64,000 nucleotides of DNA. Origin: Microbispora corallina. GTDB lineage: Bacteria; Actinomycetota; Actinomycetes; Streptosporangiales; Streptosporangiaceae. Location of the stretch: the NCBI RefSeq assembly GCF_016863035.1, contig NZ_BOOC01000006.1:62001-126000 (forward strand). Reading direction: 5' to 3'. The notes under the pieces are model-generated. The model was not told where the DNA came from, made no database searches, and saw only the letters and a program-made list of their open reading frames with translations. Shown piece by piece: positions 32,974-41,967 of the stretch. Position numbers and translations under genes: made by a program. Numbering within the stretch: the first letter of the stretch is position 1; every line of letters begins with the position of its first letter.

Positions 32974-34685
32974 CCATGGCCCAGATGAAGCTCGCGGTGC
33001 TGCGCCACGCCTTCCGCGGTCAGCGGGGGCAGACCGCGGGGGTGGGCGCCGTGCTCGGCGTGCTGCTGGCGGCCGGGACGGTCTACCTGGCCTTCGCCGG
33101 CCCCGACCTGCTGGCGGCCGGGTACGCCGTCTGGCTGCTGGGGTGGGTGCTCGGCCCCGTCTTCATGGGGGGCGGCGACGAGACGCTGCGGCCGGAGTAC
33201 TTCTCGCTGCTCGGCCTGCCGCCTCGCCGCCTGGCGGCGGGCCTGCTGGCCGCGGCCTTCGTCGGCGTCGCGCCGCTGGTCAGCCTGAGCGCCCTGCTCG
33301 GGCTGCTGGTCGCGGGCGCGCGCCTCGGCGTCGCGAACGCGCTGGTGGCCGTGCCCGCGATGGTGCTGCAGCTGGCCGTGTTCGTCCTGCTGTCGAAGGT
33401 CTCCGTGGCGCTGGTCGGGCTGGCGGTGCGCTCGCGGGTGGGCGCGATCGCCTCGGGGCTGCTCAACGGCGCGATCCTGGCGGCGCTCGGGCAGATCTGG
33501 GTCTTCTTCTGGGCCTTCGGGCAGACGGGCGTGCCCGCCGCGGTGTGGTACCTGCCCTCCGGGTGGGCCCTGCTCGCCGTCCGGGGCGACTGGTGGGCGC
33601 TGGCGGCGCTCGCCGTGCTGGTGCTGCTGCTCCTGGGCGCGTGGGCGGCGCTGCTCGGCAGGCGCGCGGGCGCGACCCGGCCCTCCGGGCGGGGCAGGCG
33701 CCCGATCACGGCGGCCACCGCCCACGGTGCCGTCGTCGCGAAGGAACTGCGCACCTGGTCACGTGACCTGGTGCGCAACCACCAGATGACGTTCGCGCTG
33801 TCGTACGGCGTCTGCTTCGCGGCCAGCCCGCTCATTCTCGGCTGGAACGGCATGCTCCCCTTCGCCGGCCCGATCTTCATCGTGATGGCCGCGGCCATGG
33901 CCTCCAACCTGTACGGAACCGACGGCACGGCGCTGTGGCTGACGCTGATGACGCCGGGGACCCCCGACGTGCGCGGCCGGCAGCTGGCCTGGCTCTCGGC
34001 GCAGGCACCCGTGGCGGTCGTGCTGACCGTGGCGTTCACCGCCTTCAGCGGCGGCCCGTGGCCACTGGTCCTCGCGCTGCTGCCGGCCCTGCTCGGCGGC
34101 GCGGCCGGGCTGGTGCCGCTGGTCTCGGTGTACGCGCTCGTGCCCGGCACCGACCCGCACCGCCGGGCGGGCAACCCGCTGCGCACCAGCGAGGACGACG
34201 GCGGTCTGACCGGGCTCGCGTACCTGATGCTCGCGCTGGTGCCCGTCACCGGCGCACCCGCGGCGCTGGCGGCGATCCGGTACGGCTGGGCCGGCGTGGC
34301 CGTCGGCGCCGGGACCGGCGTGCTGTGTTACTGGGGCTTCGGCCTCCTCGCCGAGCGGCGGCTGCGCACGCACGGCCCCGAACTGCTGGACACGATGCGG
34401 ACCGGCCGCAAGGCACGGACGACGGTGAAATCCCGCTTCGACCAGTTGTCCACGACGCGGAGGACGATCGCCTGGTGGTGCTTCGGCTTCGGCGCCATCC
34501 CGCTGGTCCCGCAGGGCGTGATCGCCGCCGTCTTCGTGGCCGACGGCATGCTGCGCCACACCTGGTTCCTGGCCACCTACATGCCGCCCGGCCTGCGCTA
34601 CCCGGTCGCCGGCGCGTTCGCCGCGCTCGGGCTGGCGATGTACGGCACGGGCGTGTGGATCGTCAGGCCGCGGCCTGCCCGATGA
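32958..34685 (+). CDS. ABC transporter permease
   Basis: A 575-residue integral membrane protein with roughly a dozen hydrophobic helices (for instance VLGVLLAAGTVYLAFAGPDL, AGYAVWLLGWVLGPVFMGGG, LVPLVSVYALVPGT), consistent with an ABC-2-like exporter subunit of double length. AAGGAG lies 5-7 bases before the GTG. No closer family assignment is possible. Last gene of the TetR-ABC operon. Confidence 0.82.
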   Translation: MAVALTMAQMKLAVLRHAFRGQRGQTAGVGAVLGVLLAAGTVYLAFAGPDLLAAGYAVWLLGWVLGPVFMGGGDETLRPEYFSLLGLPPRRLAAGLLAAAFVGVAPLVSLSALLGLLVAGARLGVANALVAVPAMVLQLAVFVLLSKVSVALVGLAVRSRVGAIASGLLNGAILAALGQIWVFFWAFGQTGVPAAVWYLPSGWALLAVRGDWWALAALAVLVLLLLGAWAALLGRRAGATRPSGRGRRPITAATAHGAVVAKELRTWSRDLVRNHQMTFALSYGVCFAASPLILGWNGMLPFAGPIFIVMAAAMASNLYGTDGTALWLTLMTPGTPDVRGRQLAWLSAQAPVAVVLTVAFTAFSGGPWPLVLALLPALLGGAAGLVPLVSVYALVPGTDPHRRAGNPLRTSEDDGGLTGLAYLMLALVPVTGAPAALAAIRYGWAGVAVGAGTGVLCYWGFGLLAERRLRTHGPELLDTMRTGRKARTTVKSRFDQLSTTRRTIAWWCFGFGAIPLVPQGVIAAVFVADGMLRHTWFLATYMPPGLRYPVAGAFAALGLAMYGTGVWIVRPRPAR

Positions 34686-34768
34686 GCTCGCCTGCCGATC
34701 GGGGCACCGGCTTGCCAGACCTCGGGGCGGCGGTCCTGCTCCTGGCGGGTGCGCGGCCCCCTGTGACG

Positions 34769-34890
34769 GGGTAGTCCCCTTTGACCGGGTCGTCCCTGAG
34801 GGATGCCGTCCCCTCTGACCCGTTGTCCCCCCGGACGCGTGTCCTCTCCGAGACGTGCGTCCTCTCCGAACCGTGCGTCCTCTCAGAACG
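34769..34890. repeat. degenerate tandem repeat, about 18 bp, seven units
   Basis: Units begin at 34769, 34787, 34804, 34822, 34837, 34855 and 34873 (length 15-18). The last three are nearly identical (GTGCGTCCTCTCCGAACC type) and the first ones diverged. All share a GTCC core. The last unit runs into the 3' end of the tiny minus-strand gene, so it lies in that gene's downstream region. It is not a CRISPR: units are directly adjacent and no spacer exists. Confidence 0.6.
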
Positions 34891-34978
34891 GAAGGACCCG
34901 CCCCGAGGGGGTGCGCAGGTCGACGGGCTCGGGAGTCCTCGGCGGCCGCGGCCGCGGCACGATCTGCACCTTCTTCAT
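34883..34978 (-). CDS. 31-residue small protein
   Basis: ATG at 34978 has AAAGGAGG 7 bases upstream, one of the best ribosome sites in the window, and the frame closes at 34885. The product begins MKKVQIVPRPRPPR and ends TPSGRVLPF; it is proline- and arginine-rich, with no membrane segment and no cysteine. It lies 112 bases downstream of the nucleoside hydrolase gene on the same strand. I do not recognise it. It could be a regulatory peptide, a precursor peptide, or an untranslated coincidence; the ribosome site argues for translation. Confidence 0.5.
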   Translation of the reverse strand: MKKVQIVPRPRPPRTPEPVDLRTPSGRVLPF

Positions 34979-35090
34979 CGGGGCCCTCCTTTCAACTGGT
35001 GCCTTCATGATTCCCAAGAAAGCACCAGGATTACCCTTCGGAGGTCAGTTCTCGTACTTGTAACGTGCGCAATCCTCCAGAAACGTACCG
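34979..35090. other. spacer between the nucleoside hydrolase and tiny gene
   Basis: Holds the ribosome site of the tiny gene and possibly its promoter; nothing else is visible. The remaining gene-free part between the ABC operon and here (34686-34882) is the repeat array and unassigned sequence. Confidence 0.4.
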
Positions 35091-36032
35091 TCAGACCCGT
35101 GACGCCGGGTTTATCCGGCTATAGGCGGACATGGCGAGGTCCCAGAACCGGGCGACGTCGATCGACGTGCCGACCAGCGCGTTGGGCGTCCGGCCCCTCA
35201 GGTCGAAGTCCACCACGGTCATCCCCGAGGTGAGACGGCCCAGCGTCTCCACCTCGACCACGGCCGGCTCGATCTCGATGAGCGAGGGGTCGATCAGGTA
35301 CGCGACCGCGCAGGCGTCGTGGATCGCCGGTCCCTCGGTGGCCGTGACCATGCCGTAGAACTCGGCGCACGGCACGAGCAGGTCCTCGCCGAGGGTGCCG
35401 AGGGCGCGCATGCGCTCGAGGACGGCGCCCGTCGCGAGTGCGGAACGGCTGACGTCGAGCCCGATCATCGTGACGGTCCAGCCGGCGGAGAAGACGATGG
35501 CCGCCGCCTCGGGGTCGGCCGCCATGTTGAACTCGGTCGCGGGGGTGATGTTGCCCCTCGTGTAGGAGCCGCCCAGGATCACGAGCTCGCGGGCCCACTC
35601 CACCAGCCGCGGCTCCCTCCGTACGGCGAGGGCCACGTTGGTGAGCGGCCCGATCGCCGTGAGCGTGATCTCGCCCGGCCGGGCGCGGAGCGTCTCGATG
35701 ATGAAGTCCACGGCGTGCCCGGGCGCGGGAGGCAGGGTCGCGGGCGGCAGGCGCACCTCGCCGAGCCCGGAGTCCCCGTGCACGGCGGCGGCGTCGAGGC
35801 GGGGGCGCAGCAGCGCGCCCGGGCTGCCCGGTACGACGGGGACGTCGGGGAAGCCGAGGTACTCCCGCAGGCGCAGCGCGTTCGCCGTCGTCAGGTCGAG
35901 CGCGACGTTGCCCCCGACGGTGGTGATGCCGACGATCTCCAGGGCCGGGCTGCCGTGCGCGAGGGCGATGGCGAGCGCGTCGTCGATCCCCGGATCGCAG
36001 TCGATCAGAACGTCCTTCCGCTGCCCAGTCAC
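35091..36032 (-). CDS. inosine-uridine nucleoside hydrolase
   Basis: A 313-residue enzyme that hydrolyses the N-glycosidic bond of ribonucleosides. The calcium-binding DxDPGxDD motif (LIDCDPGIDDALAIALA) is at residues 9-26, then TTVGGNVALDLTTANALRL, the TAIGPLTNVALAV helix and EFNMAADPEAA. It salvages bases from nucleosides. Usual length for the family. ATG start at 36032. Confidence 0.93.
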   Translation of the reverse strand: MTGQRKDVLIDCDPGIDDALAIALAHGSPALEIVGITTVGGNVALDLTTANALRLREYLGFPDVPVVPGSPGALLRPRLDAAAVHGDSGLGEVRLPPATLPPAPGHAVDFIIETLRARPGEITLTAIGPLTNVALAVRREPRLVEWARELVILGGSYTRGNITPATEFNMAADPEAAAIVFSAGWTVTMIGLDVSRSALATGAVLERMRALGTLGEDLLVPCAEFYGMVTATEGPAIHDACAVAYLIDPSLIEIEPAVVEVETLGRLTSGMTVVDFDLRGRTPNALVGTSIDVARFWDLAMSAYSRINPASRV

Positions 36033-36092
36033 CGGGGCAGCGTACTCCCGCCCGCGGCGCGTCCACAGCAGGGCGGGGGCCGGGGGATTGAT

Positions 36093-37448
36093 CTATCTGA
36101 TAAGCGCGGGGTGCTGGATTTGGTGGCGTTTCGCCAGGGCCTTCTCGATCTGGCGCTCCATGATCCGCGCCCGTTCGTGATCTCCCTGCTTCGCGCTCGC
36201 CGCCGCGAGATCGCGAACCACCCGGAGTACGGCTCCGGCGACCTCGTGGAGTTGCGTTTCGCCGGCCCAGATCTCGCTCATCGGATCGAGGCCGAGGACA
36301 TTCAGCATGGCGCGTACGGAGCCGCATTTGCGGGCGGCCAAATCACGGTCTCCGGACGCCAGGGCGGCGTTGCCCTCGCCCACCGCGGCGTGGACGGCCG
36401 ACAGCGCCTGCGGCACGTTCAGGTCGGCGTCCATCGCCCTCGTGAACTGGGACGGGAGCGTGTCGTCCGTCTCGGCGCCGACCCGCAGCACGAACCGCTC
36501 GACCCGCCGGTAGGCGGCCGCCGCCTCCTCCACGGCCTCGATGGAGAATTCGACCGGAGAGCGGTAATGCGCGGCGGCCAGGTAATAGCGGAGTTCGACC
36601 GCCCGCACCCGGTCGAGCAAGGTTCGCACGGCGAGCGGGTTGCGCACGCGCTTGCGAATCTTCTCACCCCGGTGGGTGACCGGCCCGTTGTGCAGCCAGA
36701 AACGCGCGAAAGCGTCGCCCGCGGCCCTCGACTGGGCCATCTCGTTCTCGTGGTGGGGAAATATCAGATTCGCCCCGCCGCCGTGGATGTCGAATTCCCG
36801 GCCGAGATATCTGCGGGCCATCGCGGAGCATTCGAGATGCCATCCCGGGCGCCCCTCGCCCCACGGCGAGTGCCAGACAGGCTCGCCCGGCCGGGCGCGT
36901 TTCCACAATGCGAAGTCGCGCGGGTCGCGCTTTCCCCGTTCGTATTCCTCGGTGATTCTCATGTGCTGCGGCTGCTGCCGGGAGAGCGAGCCGTAATGCG
37001 GGTAGGAATCGACCGAGAAGTACACGTCGCCGTCCGACTCGTAGGCGTGCCCGGCCGCGAGGAGTTGCTCGATCATCTCGACCATCTCGGGGACGTGGCC
37101 GGTCGCCCGGGGCTCCACGCTGGGCGGAAGGCAGCCGAGGGCCGCGTACGTCCGGGCGAAGGAGCGGTAGACCGGGTCGGTGATCCGCCACCACGGCGTG
37201 CCCTCGGAAAGGGACCTGCCGATGATCTTGTCCTCGATGTCGGTGACGTTCCGGCAGAGCAGCACCTGATATCCGCTGCTTTTCAGCCAGCGGTGCAGGA
37301 CGTCGAAGTTCACCTGCGACCTGATCTGTCCCACATGCGGCGGGACGACGACGGTGGGACCGCAGAGATAAATCGACACCATTCCCGGAATTCGAGGGGT
37401 GAAATCGCGGAGGGTGCGGCTGTGCGTATCGTAAAGGCGAAGACCCAC
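36093..37448 (-). CDS. cysteinyl-tRNA synthetase paralogue with altered signature motifs
   Basis: A 451-residue class I synthetase-like protein that follows CysRS throughout: [60 protein letters not shown] and [13 protein letters not shown]. The zinc ligands (C in LCGP, C in ECSAM, H and E in HHENE) are kept. However HIGH is HVGQ, losing its last His, and KMSKS is KIRKR. The protein may therefore be inactive in tRNA charging, or be a repurposed amino-acid-activating enzyme, or a resistance copy. A standard cysS must exist elsewhere if this is an extra gene. GTG start at 37448, leaderless promoter just upstream. Confidence 0.8.
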   Translation of the reverse strand: MGLRLYDTHSRTLRDFTPRIPGMVSIYLCGPTVVVPPHVGQIRSQVNFDVLHRWLKSSGYQVLLCRNVTDIEDKIIGRSLSEGTPWWRITDPVYRSFARTYAALGCLPPSVEPRATGHVPEMVEMIEQLLAAGHAYESDGDVYFSVDSYPHYGSLSRQQPQHMRITEEYERGKRDPRDFALWKRARPGEPVWHSPWGEGRPGWHLECSAMARRYLGREFDIHGGGANLIFPHHENEMAQSRAAGDAFARFWLHNGPVTHRGEKIRKRVRNPLAVRTLLDRVRAVELRYYLAAAHYRSPVEFSIEAVEEAAAAYRRVERFVLRVGAETDDTLPSQFTRAMDADLNVPQALSAVHAAVGEGNAALASGDRDLAARKCGSVRAMLNVLGLDPMSEIWAGETQLHEVAGAVLRVVRDLAAASAKQGDHERARIMERQIEKALAKRHQIQHPALIR

Positions 37449-37455
37449 CTAGCCG

Positions 37456-37485
37456 AGGGTAAGCGACTAATCCGCTCGCTGTCGA
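37456..37485 (-). promoter_or_regulatory. leaderless promoter of the CysRS paralogue
   Basis: On the minus strand TCGACA (37480-37485) and TACCCT (37456-37461) are 18 bases apart, and the GTG start follows 7 bases later. The transcript should begin at the start codon, and no ribosome site is present. Confidence 0.5.
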
Positions 37486-37574
37486 TACCACGCCCGGGAC
37501 ACGGCTCCGCACTACGGGAAATGTGGATTGTGAGGGCGGGGAATAAGGACGGGGCGGCACGGGTTGGGGCGGGC

Positions 37575-38300
37575 ATGGAGCCGACCAAACGGGGCCGCGT
37601 CCGAGTGGAGACGACGGCCAAGCGGGTGCGCGCCTACGTCGACGGACACGCGGTGGCCGACACGACACGCGCGCTGCTGGTGTGGGAGAGCCCGCACTAC
37701 CCGACGTACTACTTCCCTCTGGCGGACGTGGACACCGGCCTGTTCAAGGCGACCGGGCGGACCGCCCACTCGCCGAGCCGGGGCGACGCCGAGGTCCACG
37801 ACGTGGCCGGGCGTCCGGACGCGGCCATCGTCTACGGCGGCGACGCGCCGCTGGAGGAGATCCGGGGGCACGTGCGCCTCGACTGGGAGTCGATGGACTA
37901 CTGGTTCGAGGAGGACGAGGAGGTCCATGTCCACGCCCGTGACCCGTACACGCGGGTCGACATCCTCGCCAGCTCCCGCCACGTGCGGATCGAGGTCGGG
38001 GGAGTGACGGTCGCCGACTCGCGCAGCCCGCGGATCCTCTTCGAGACCGGGCTGCGGCCGCGCTACTACCTGCCGAAGACGGACGTGCGGCTCGACCTGC
38101 TGCGCCGTTCCACGACGGTCACCCACTGCCCGTACAAGGGCCGGGCGGAGTACTGGTCCGTCGGGGAGGGCGACGAGGGCAGGGACCTGGTCTGGTCCTA
38201 CCCCGCTCCGCTGCCGGAGAGCCAGAAGATCGCCGGTCTCGTCGCGTTCTACGACGAGAAGGTCGACGTCTACGTCGACGGCGTGCTCCAGGCGAGATAG
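37575..38300 (+). CDS. tandem DUF427 protein
   Basis: A 241-residue cytoplasmic protein with two copies of the DUF427 fold, about residues 5-120 and 125-240. Each has the pattern V-x(2)-D-x(3)-L-LVWESPHYPTYYFPLADV, with the second copy reading ILFETGLRPRYYLPKTDVRL and THCPYKGRAEYWSV. Function is unknown; members are widespread in actinobacteria. It diverges from the CysRS paralogue. The stop codon lies in a tandem 20-bp duplication. Confidence 0.85.
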   Translation: MEPTKRGRVRVETTAKRVRAYVDGHAVADTTRALLVWESPHYPTYYFPLADVDTGLFKATGRTAHSPSRGDAEVHDVAGRPDAAIVYGGDAPLEEIRGHVRLDWESMDYWFEEDEEVHVHARDPYTRVDILASSRHVRIEVGGVTVADSRSPRILFETGLRPRYYLPKTDVRLDLLRRSTTVTHCPYKGRAEYWSVGEGDEGRDLVWSYPAPLPESQKIAGLVAFYDEKVDVYVDGVLQAR

Positions 38301-38320
38301 GCGTGCTCCAGGCCGGATAG
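38281..38320. repeat. 20-bp tandem duplication at the gene end
   Basis: GCGTGCTCCAGGCGAGATAG is followed by a second copy, with two mismatches. The first includes the last codons and stop of the DUF427 gene; the duplicate lies just downstream. Confidence 0.7.
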
Positions 38321-38322
38321 GG

Positions 38323-38393
38323 GTGTCCCGCGGACCTCGCACAGGGCGGCGCCGCCCGCCCCGGTCGCGGTGGGCGCGGGGCCCGCGGGACAC
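38323..38393. terminator. bidirectional terminator between convergent genes
   Basis: GTGTCCCGCGG (38323-38333) pairs with CCGCGGGACAC (38383-38393); the loop holds a second palindrome, GGGCGGCGCCGCCC (38344-38357). It lies between the convergent DUF427 gene and the next minus-strand gene. Confidence 0.5.
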
Positions 38394-38412
38394 ACCCGGC
38401 CTGGAGGCGTCC

Positions 38413-38697
38413 CTAGCGGCGGATGACGTGCAGGACGCTGGCGATCCGCTCGGCGGCGGTGACGACGTCGGAGGCGTGCCCGATGCGGCCGGCCCAGGAG
38501 AGCCAGTACCACCACTCGCCGTCGTTGGCGTTCGAGGCGAGGACGTCCTCGGCCATCGAGGGCTCCATCGGGTTGACGACCCGAAGGCGGGGGTAGAGCC
38601 CGGCGGGCGCCGTCAGCCGCACCTGGAACGAGTGGGCCTCGAGCTGGGCGGCGAGCCGCTCCAGGTGGTCCATCGCCTCGCTGCGATCTACCTGCAT
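38413..38697 (-). CDS. small hypothetical protein
   Basis: A 94-residue protein (MQVDRSEAMDHLERLAAQLE, LTAPAGLYPRLRVVNP, WYWLSWAGRIGHASDV) with no membrane segment and no signal. Related proteins sit beside HTH regulators in many actinomycetes; here it diverges from the TPR regulator gene at 38935. I cannot name a function. Confidence 0.65.
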   Translation of the reverse strand: MQVDRSEAMDHLERLAAQLEAHSFQVRLTAPAGLYPRLRVVNPMEPSMAEDVLASNANDGEWWYWLSWAGRIGHASDVVTAAERIASVLHVIRR

Positions 38698-38934
38698 GCT
38701 GGCCTCCGGGGAACGTTGGGACCTATCTCACGAAAGGGTGAACCCGCGTCGACCTACCGGCAATCGCGGCGATTCCGCGAAACCGTGCAATAACCAGGGA
38801 ACTCACCGGCATTCCGTGGAACACCCTCGGGTCCCGGGGCACGATGGCATAACGGTATCCGGGGGTTGCGTGCCTGCCGGTTTACCTTGGGGAAATAACC
38901 GTAAAGCGACACTCCGACGGTGGAGGGCACGTAC

Positions 38935-40398
38935 ATGGCCCGTGGAGAGCACGCACCCTCTTGCGCTCGTCGCTGGCGCGAGCAGGGTGAGGCGCGGCAG
39001 TGGACGCTCTGGCAGACGGTCCAGGCGATCCACGGATGCTGCGGCGTCAGCCTGCTGAAAGCCCACCGGCTCGGCCGTGGCTGGTCGGCCCGGCAGGCCA
39101 TCGAGGAGCTCGAGTACCTGTGCGAGCAGCAGTCGCTGGGCCTGCCGCGCGCCAGCATCGACCTGCTCAACGCCTGGGAGAACAACCGGGCCCGGCCCCG
39201 GCCGCAGACGATCGACCTGCTGGCCCGGCTCTACAAGGCCAACGCCGTACGGCTCGGCCTGGCGGCCGACTACTGCGAGGACGCCGGCGGCCAGAAGATC
39301 GTGGTGGTCGGTCCCGGCCACACGGACGAGCCCGTCAGGGCCGACGACCTCACGGCCGACGACGCCGAGCGGCGGGCGCTGTTCCACCAGGCGATGCTGG
39401 TCGGCACCCCCAACGGCCGCTTCTTCGCCGAGGTCGAGGGGATCCGCCACGACCTCGACAGGACGCTGGCGACCGGCTCGGTCAACGAGGACCAGCTCGA
39501 CCGGCTCGACGAGCAGGTCCTGCGCTACCGCCGCGAGTACATGACGACCCCGCCGATGCCGATGCTCTGCCGGGTCATGCTGGAGATCTCCGACGTGCGG
39601 AGGCTGAGCGCCGCCCGGCAGCCGTCGTCGATGCAGCGCCGCCTGCTGACCGCGACCACCATGCTCACCCTGCTCGCCGCCGACGCGCTGATGAAACTCG
39701 GCGACACGCGACAGGCGCACGCCTGGTACGGCACGGCCCGCGCGGCCTCCGACGACGTGGGCGACCTGCGGCTGCGGGCGCTGGTGCGGGCCCAGCAGAC
39801 GATGCTGCTGTACTACTACGGCGACCTCAACGAGACCGTCCGGCTGGCCCGGGAGGCGCGGATGCTGGCCGGGTCGGCCCCCAGCTCCCCGGCGGCCCTC
39901 GCCGCCGCGGCCGAGGCCCGGGCGCTGGCCCGGATGGGGGACGGCAAGGCCGCCAGGATCGCCCTGGCCGAGGCCGAGCAGATCTTCGCCCGCATGCGCG
40001 GGATGAGCCAGGACGACCTGGCCTTCGTCTTCACCGAGAAGCGGATGATGTTCTACCGCACCGGCACCCTGATCGAGCTGGGGGACGCCCAGCAGATCCA
40101 GGGCATCGACGCCTTCCCGCCGGGGTTCCACACGATCGACCCCGCGCTGATCATGCTCGACCAGGCCAGCCACCTGGCCAGGCACGGCGACGTCGAGGAG
40201 GCGTGCCGCATCGCCGCCGAGGCCCTGCGGCAGGTGCCGGCCGAGCACCGCACCTCGATCGTCGTCACCCGCGCCAAGGCCCTGCTGGCCGACTCCGACC
40301 CCGGCCTGCCCGCCGTACGACATCTGCGGCAGGTGCTCGCGGAGTCGTCGCCGCGGCTGTTCGCCGCCGGTCTGGTGTCCGTCGCGGAGAAGGCGTAG
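38935..40398 (+). CDS. HTH/TPR transcriptional regulator
   Basis: A 487-residue protein. Residues 30-90 look like an XRE-type helix-turn-helix (AIHGCCGVSLLKAHRLGRGW, NAWENNRARPRPQTIDLLAR) and the rest (about 190-470) is a helical TPR-like array. This architecture is common in actinomycetes for developmental or secondary-metabolite regulators. GGAGGG is 7 bases before the ATG at 38935; a GTG five codons earlier (38920) is less well placed. The following phosphotransferase gene begins 10 bases after its stop. Confidence 0.85.
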   Translation: MARGEHAPSCARRWREQGEARQWTLWQTVQAIHGCCGVSLLKAHRLGRGWSARQAIEELEYLCEQQSLGLPRASIDLLNAWENNRARPRPQTIDLLARLYKANAVRLGLAADYCEDAGGQKIVVVGPGHTDEPVRADDLTADDAERRALFHQAMLVGTPNGRFFAEVEGIRHDLDRTLATGSVNEDQLDRLDEQVLRYRREYMTTPPMPMLCRVMLEISDVRRLSAARQPSSMQRRLLTATTMLTLLAADALMKLGDTRQAHAWYGTARAASDDVGDLRLRALVRAQQTMLLYYYGDLNETVRLAREARMLAGSAPSSPAALAAAAEARALARMGDGKAARIALAEAEQIFARMRGMSQDDLAFVFTEKRMMFYRTGTLIELGDAQQIQGIDAFPPGFHTIDPALIMLDQASHLARHGDVEEACRIAAEALRQVPAEHRTSIVVTRAKALLADSDPGLPAVRHLRQVLAESSPRLFAAGLVSVAEKA

Positions 40399-40408
40399 AG
40401 GCGCGGCC

Positions 40409-41311
40409 GTGAAGACGATGGGCAGGCCGCTGGCCGAGGAGGCGTTCGGGGTCCTGCGCGAGGTCTGCGGGCAGATCGGGCTCGACCCCCGCGGGGCCCA
40501 GCTCATGCGGCTGCGCAGCAACGCCGTGTTCAAGCTGCGCGGCGAGATGGTCGTGCGGATCGCGACGGCCCCCGACGCGCTCACCCGGCTGCCCGTCGTG
40601 CTGGCCGTCGCCCGGTGGCTGTCCGACCGCGGGTTCCCCACCGTGCGCCCCGCGGACGAGATCCCCGACCAGCCCATCGTGTACGGCGGCCGGGCCGTCA
40701 CGTTCTGGCGGTACGTCCGCTCCCGCGGCCGCCCGACCACCCGCCAGCTCGGCCGGGTGCTGCGCAACCTGCACCGCGAGCCGGTGCCGCCGATGGCCCT
40801 GCGGCGGCTCACCGACCCCCTCGCCGAGGTGCGGCACGCCGTGGACCGCGCCGAGGTGCTCACGACGGGCCAGCGGTCCTGGCTGAGCGACCGCATCGAG
40901 GAGCTCACCGGCCGCTGGCTCGACCTGGAGACCGGCTCGCCCGTGCTGCTCCACGGCGACGCCTGGATCGACAACCTGCTGCGCTGCCAGGACGGCCACG
41001 TCGTACTGTGCGACTGGGACGGCGTCGCGGTCGGGCCCCGCGAGTGGGACCTCGTGCACACCTACCACGGGCAGCGCCGCTTCGGCCTGTCGGCCGCCGA
41101 CGTGGACGACTTCGCCCGCGCGTACGGCTCCGACCTGCGGCTGTGGCCCGGCTACGGGACCCTGATGGAGGTCAGGGACATGTACGCGGTCGGCATCCAC
41201 ATCCGCAACGCGTCCGGCGACCCGTTCTCCCGGCAGGAGCTGCCGCGCCGGCTCGACTCGCTGGCCCGCGGCGACGGCCACGCCCGGTGGTACATGGCCG
41301 CCCCCGCCTGA
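40409..41311 (+). CDS. aminoglycoside phosphotransferase-family kinase
   Basis: A 300-residue protein of the APH/choline-kinase fold. The catalytic loop LLHGDAWIDNLLRCQDGHVV (HGD-x4-N) and metal motif LCDWDGVAVGPREWDLVH are present. The substrate is unknown; such proteins phosphorylate small alcohols or antibiotics. It is co-transcribed with the TPR regulator, 10 bases apart. Confidence 0.88.
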   Translation: MKTMGRPLAEEAFGVLREVCGQIGLDPRGAQLMRLRSNAVFKLRGEMVVRIATAPDALTRLPVVLAVARWLSDRGFPTVRPADEIPDQPIVYGGRAVTFWRYVRSRGRPTTRQLGRVLRNLHREPVPPMALRRLTDPLAEVRHAVDRAEVLTTGQRSWLSDRIEELTGRWLDLETGSPVLLHGDAWIDNLLRCQDGHVVLCDWDGVAVGPREWDLVHTYHGQRRFGLSAADVDDFARAYGSDLRLWPGYGTLMEVRDMYAVGIHIRNASGDPFSRQELPRRLDSLARGDGHARWYMAAPA

Positions 41312-41635
41312 GGGAACGGTCCCGCGAGCGCGGGCGTCGGGATCCCGGCAGAGAACTTATGACGGGATCGGCGTGTCGCGGCGGCACGCCGGGGTTTTTC
41401 TGGCCCCCGGACCGCGCCCGCATACAGAGAGCTAATGCCGGGTACTCTCCGTACAGGCTGCGAGTGTCGCAGTGGTCTTTCAGGAGATTTTCCAATAGCG
41501 CACTCGGGGATGTCCCCGGCAGCGGGCGTGCTTGCTCTTCCAGCGTTCAACGCGGATACGCAGTCGTGTCCGCTAACGCAGCCCTGCGCCGCCGATCCCG
41601 GCGGCGCGGAGTGGCGGTCGAAAAAGGAGAAGCAG
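41312..41635. other. long leader upstream of the cold-shock gene
   Basis: About 320 bases without a gene between the kinase and csp. A TACTCT at 41443-41448 could be a -10 element, which would give a long untranslated leader as is usual for cold-shock mRNAs. I see no other clear element. Confidence 0.4.
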
Positions 41636-41839
41636 TTGTCTGAAGGCACTGTCAAGTGGTTCAACGCCGAAAAGGGCTTCGGTTTCATCGCTCCGGACGA
41701 CGGTACCGCTGACGTGTTCGTGCACTACTCGGCGATCAATGCGAACGGTTACCGGTCCCTGGACCAGAACCAGCGCGTCAGCTATGTAACCGTCCAGGGT
41801 GACAAGGGTCCGCAGGCCGAGCAGGTCACGCCCCTGTGA
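41636..41839 (+). CDS. cold-shock protein (CspA family)
   Basis: A 67-residue RNA chaperone, one cold-shock domain. RNP1 KGFGFIAPD and RNP2 VFVHYSAI are intact, and the N terminus is [16 protein letters not shown]. The TTG start at 41636 has AAAAAGGAGA upstream; the reading frame continues upstream without coding character. A long leader and a very strong terminator flank it. Confidence 0.95.
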   Translation: MSEGTVKWFNAEKGFGFIAPDDGTADVFVHYSAINANGYRSLDQNQRVSYVTVQGDKGPQAEQVTPL

Positions 41840-41889
41840 GGCCGAGCCCGGGCGACCGCGTCCGGGCACGGCAGGACATACGCGGTCGA

Positions 41890-41926
41890 CTGGCGGTCCG
41901 CGCCGCCGCGCGGCGCGGACCGCCAG
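41890..41926 (+). terminator. csp terminator
   Basis: A 16-bp perfect stem (CTGGCGGTCCGCGCCG with its complement) with a 5-base loop, followed by GTCATGTTTTACC. It is 51 bases after the csp stop. Confidence 0.75.
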
Positions 41927-41967
41927 GTCATGTTTTACCGGCCCTTTGCCGGGAAGCCGGAAGGGTC

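Noticed and set aside
34769-34890. Possible CRISPR array
   Set aside because: Units are directly adjacent, differ in length and have no spacers, and no cas gene is present.
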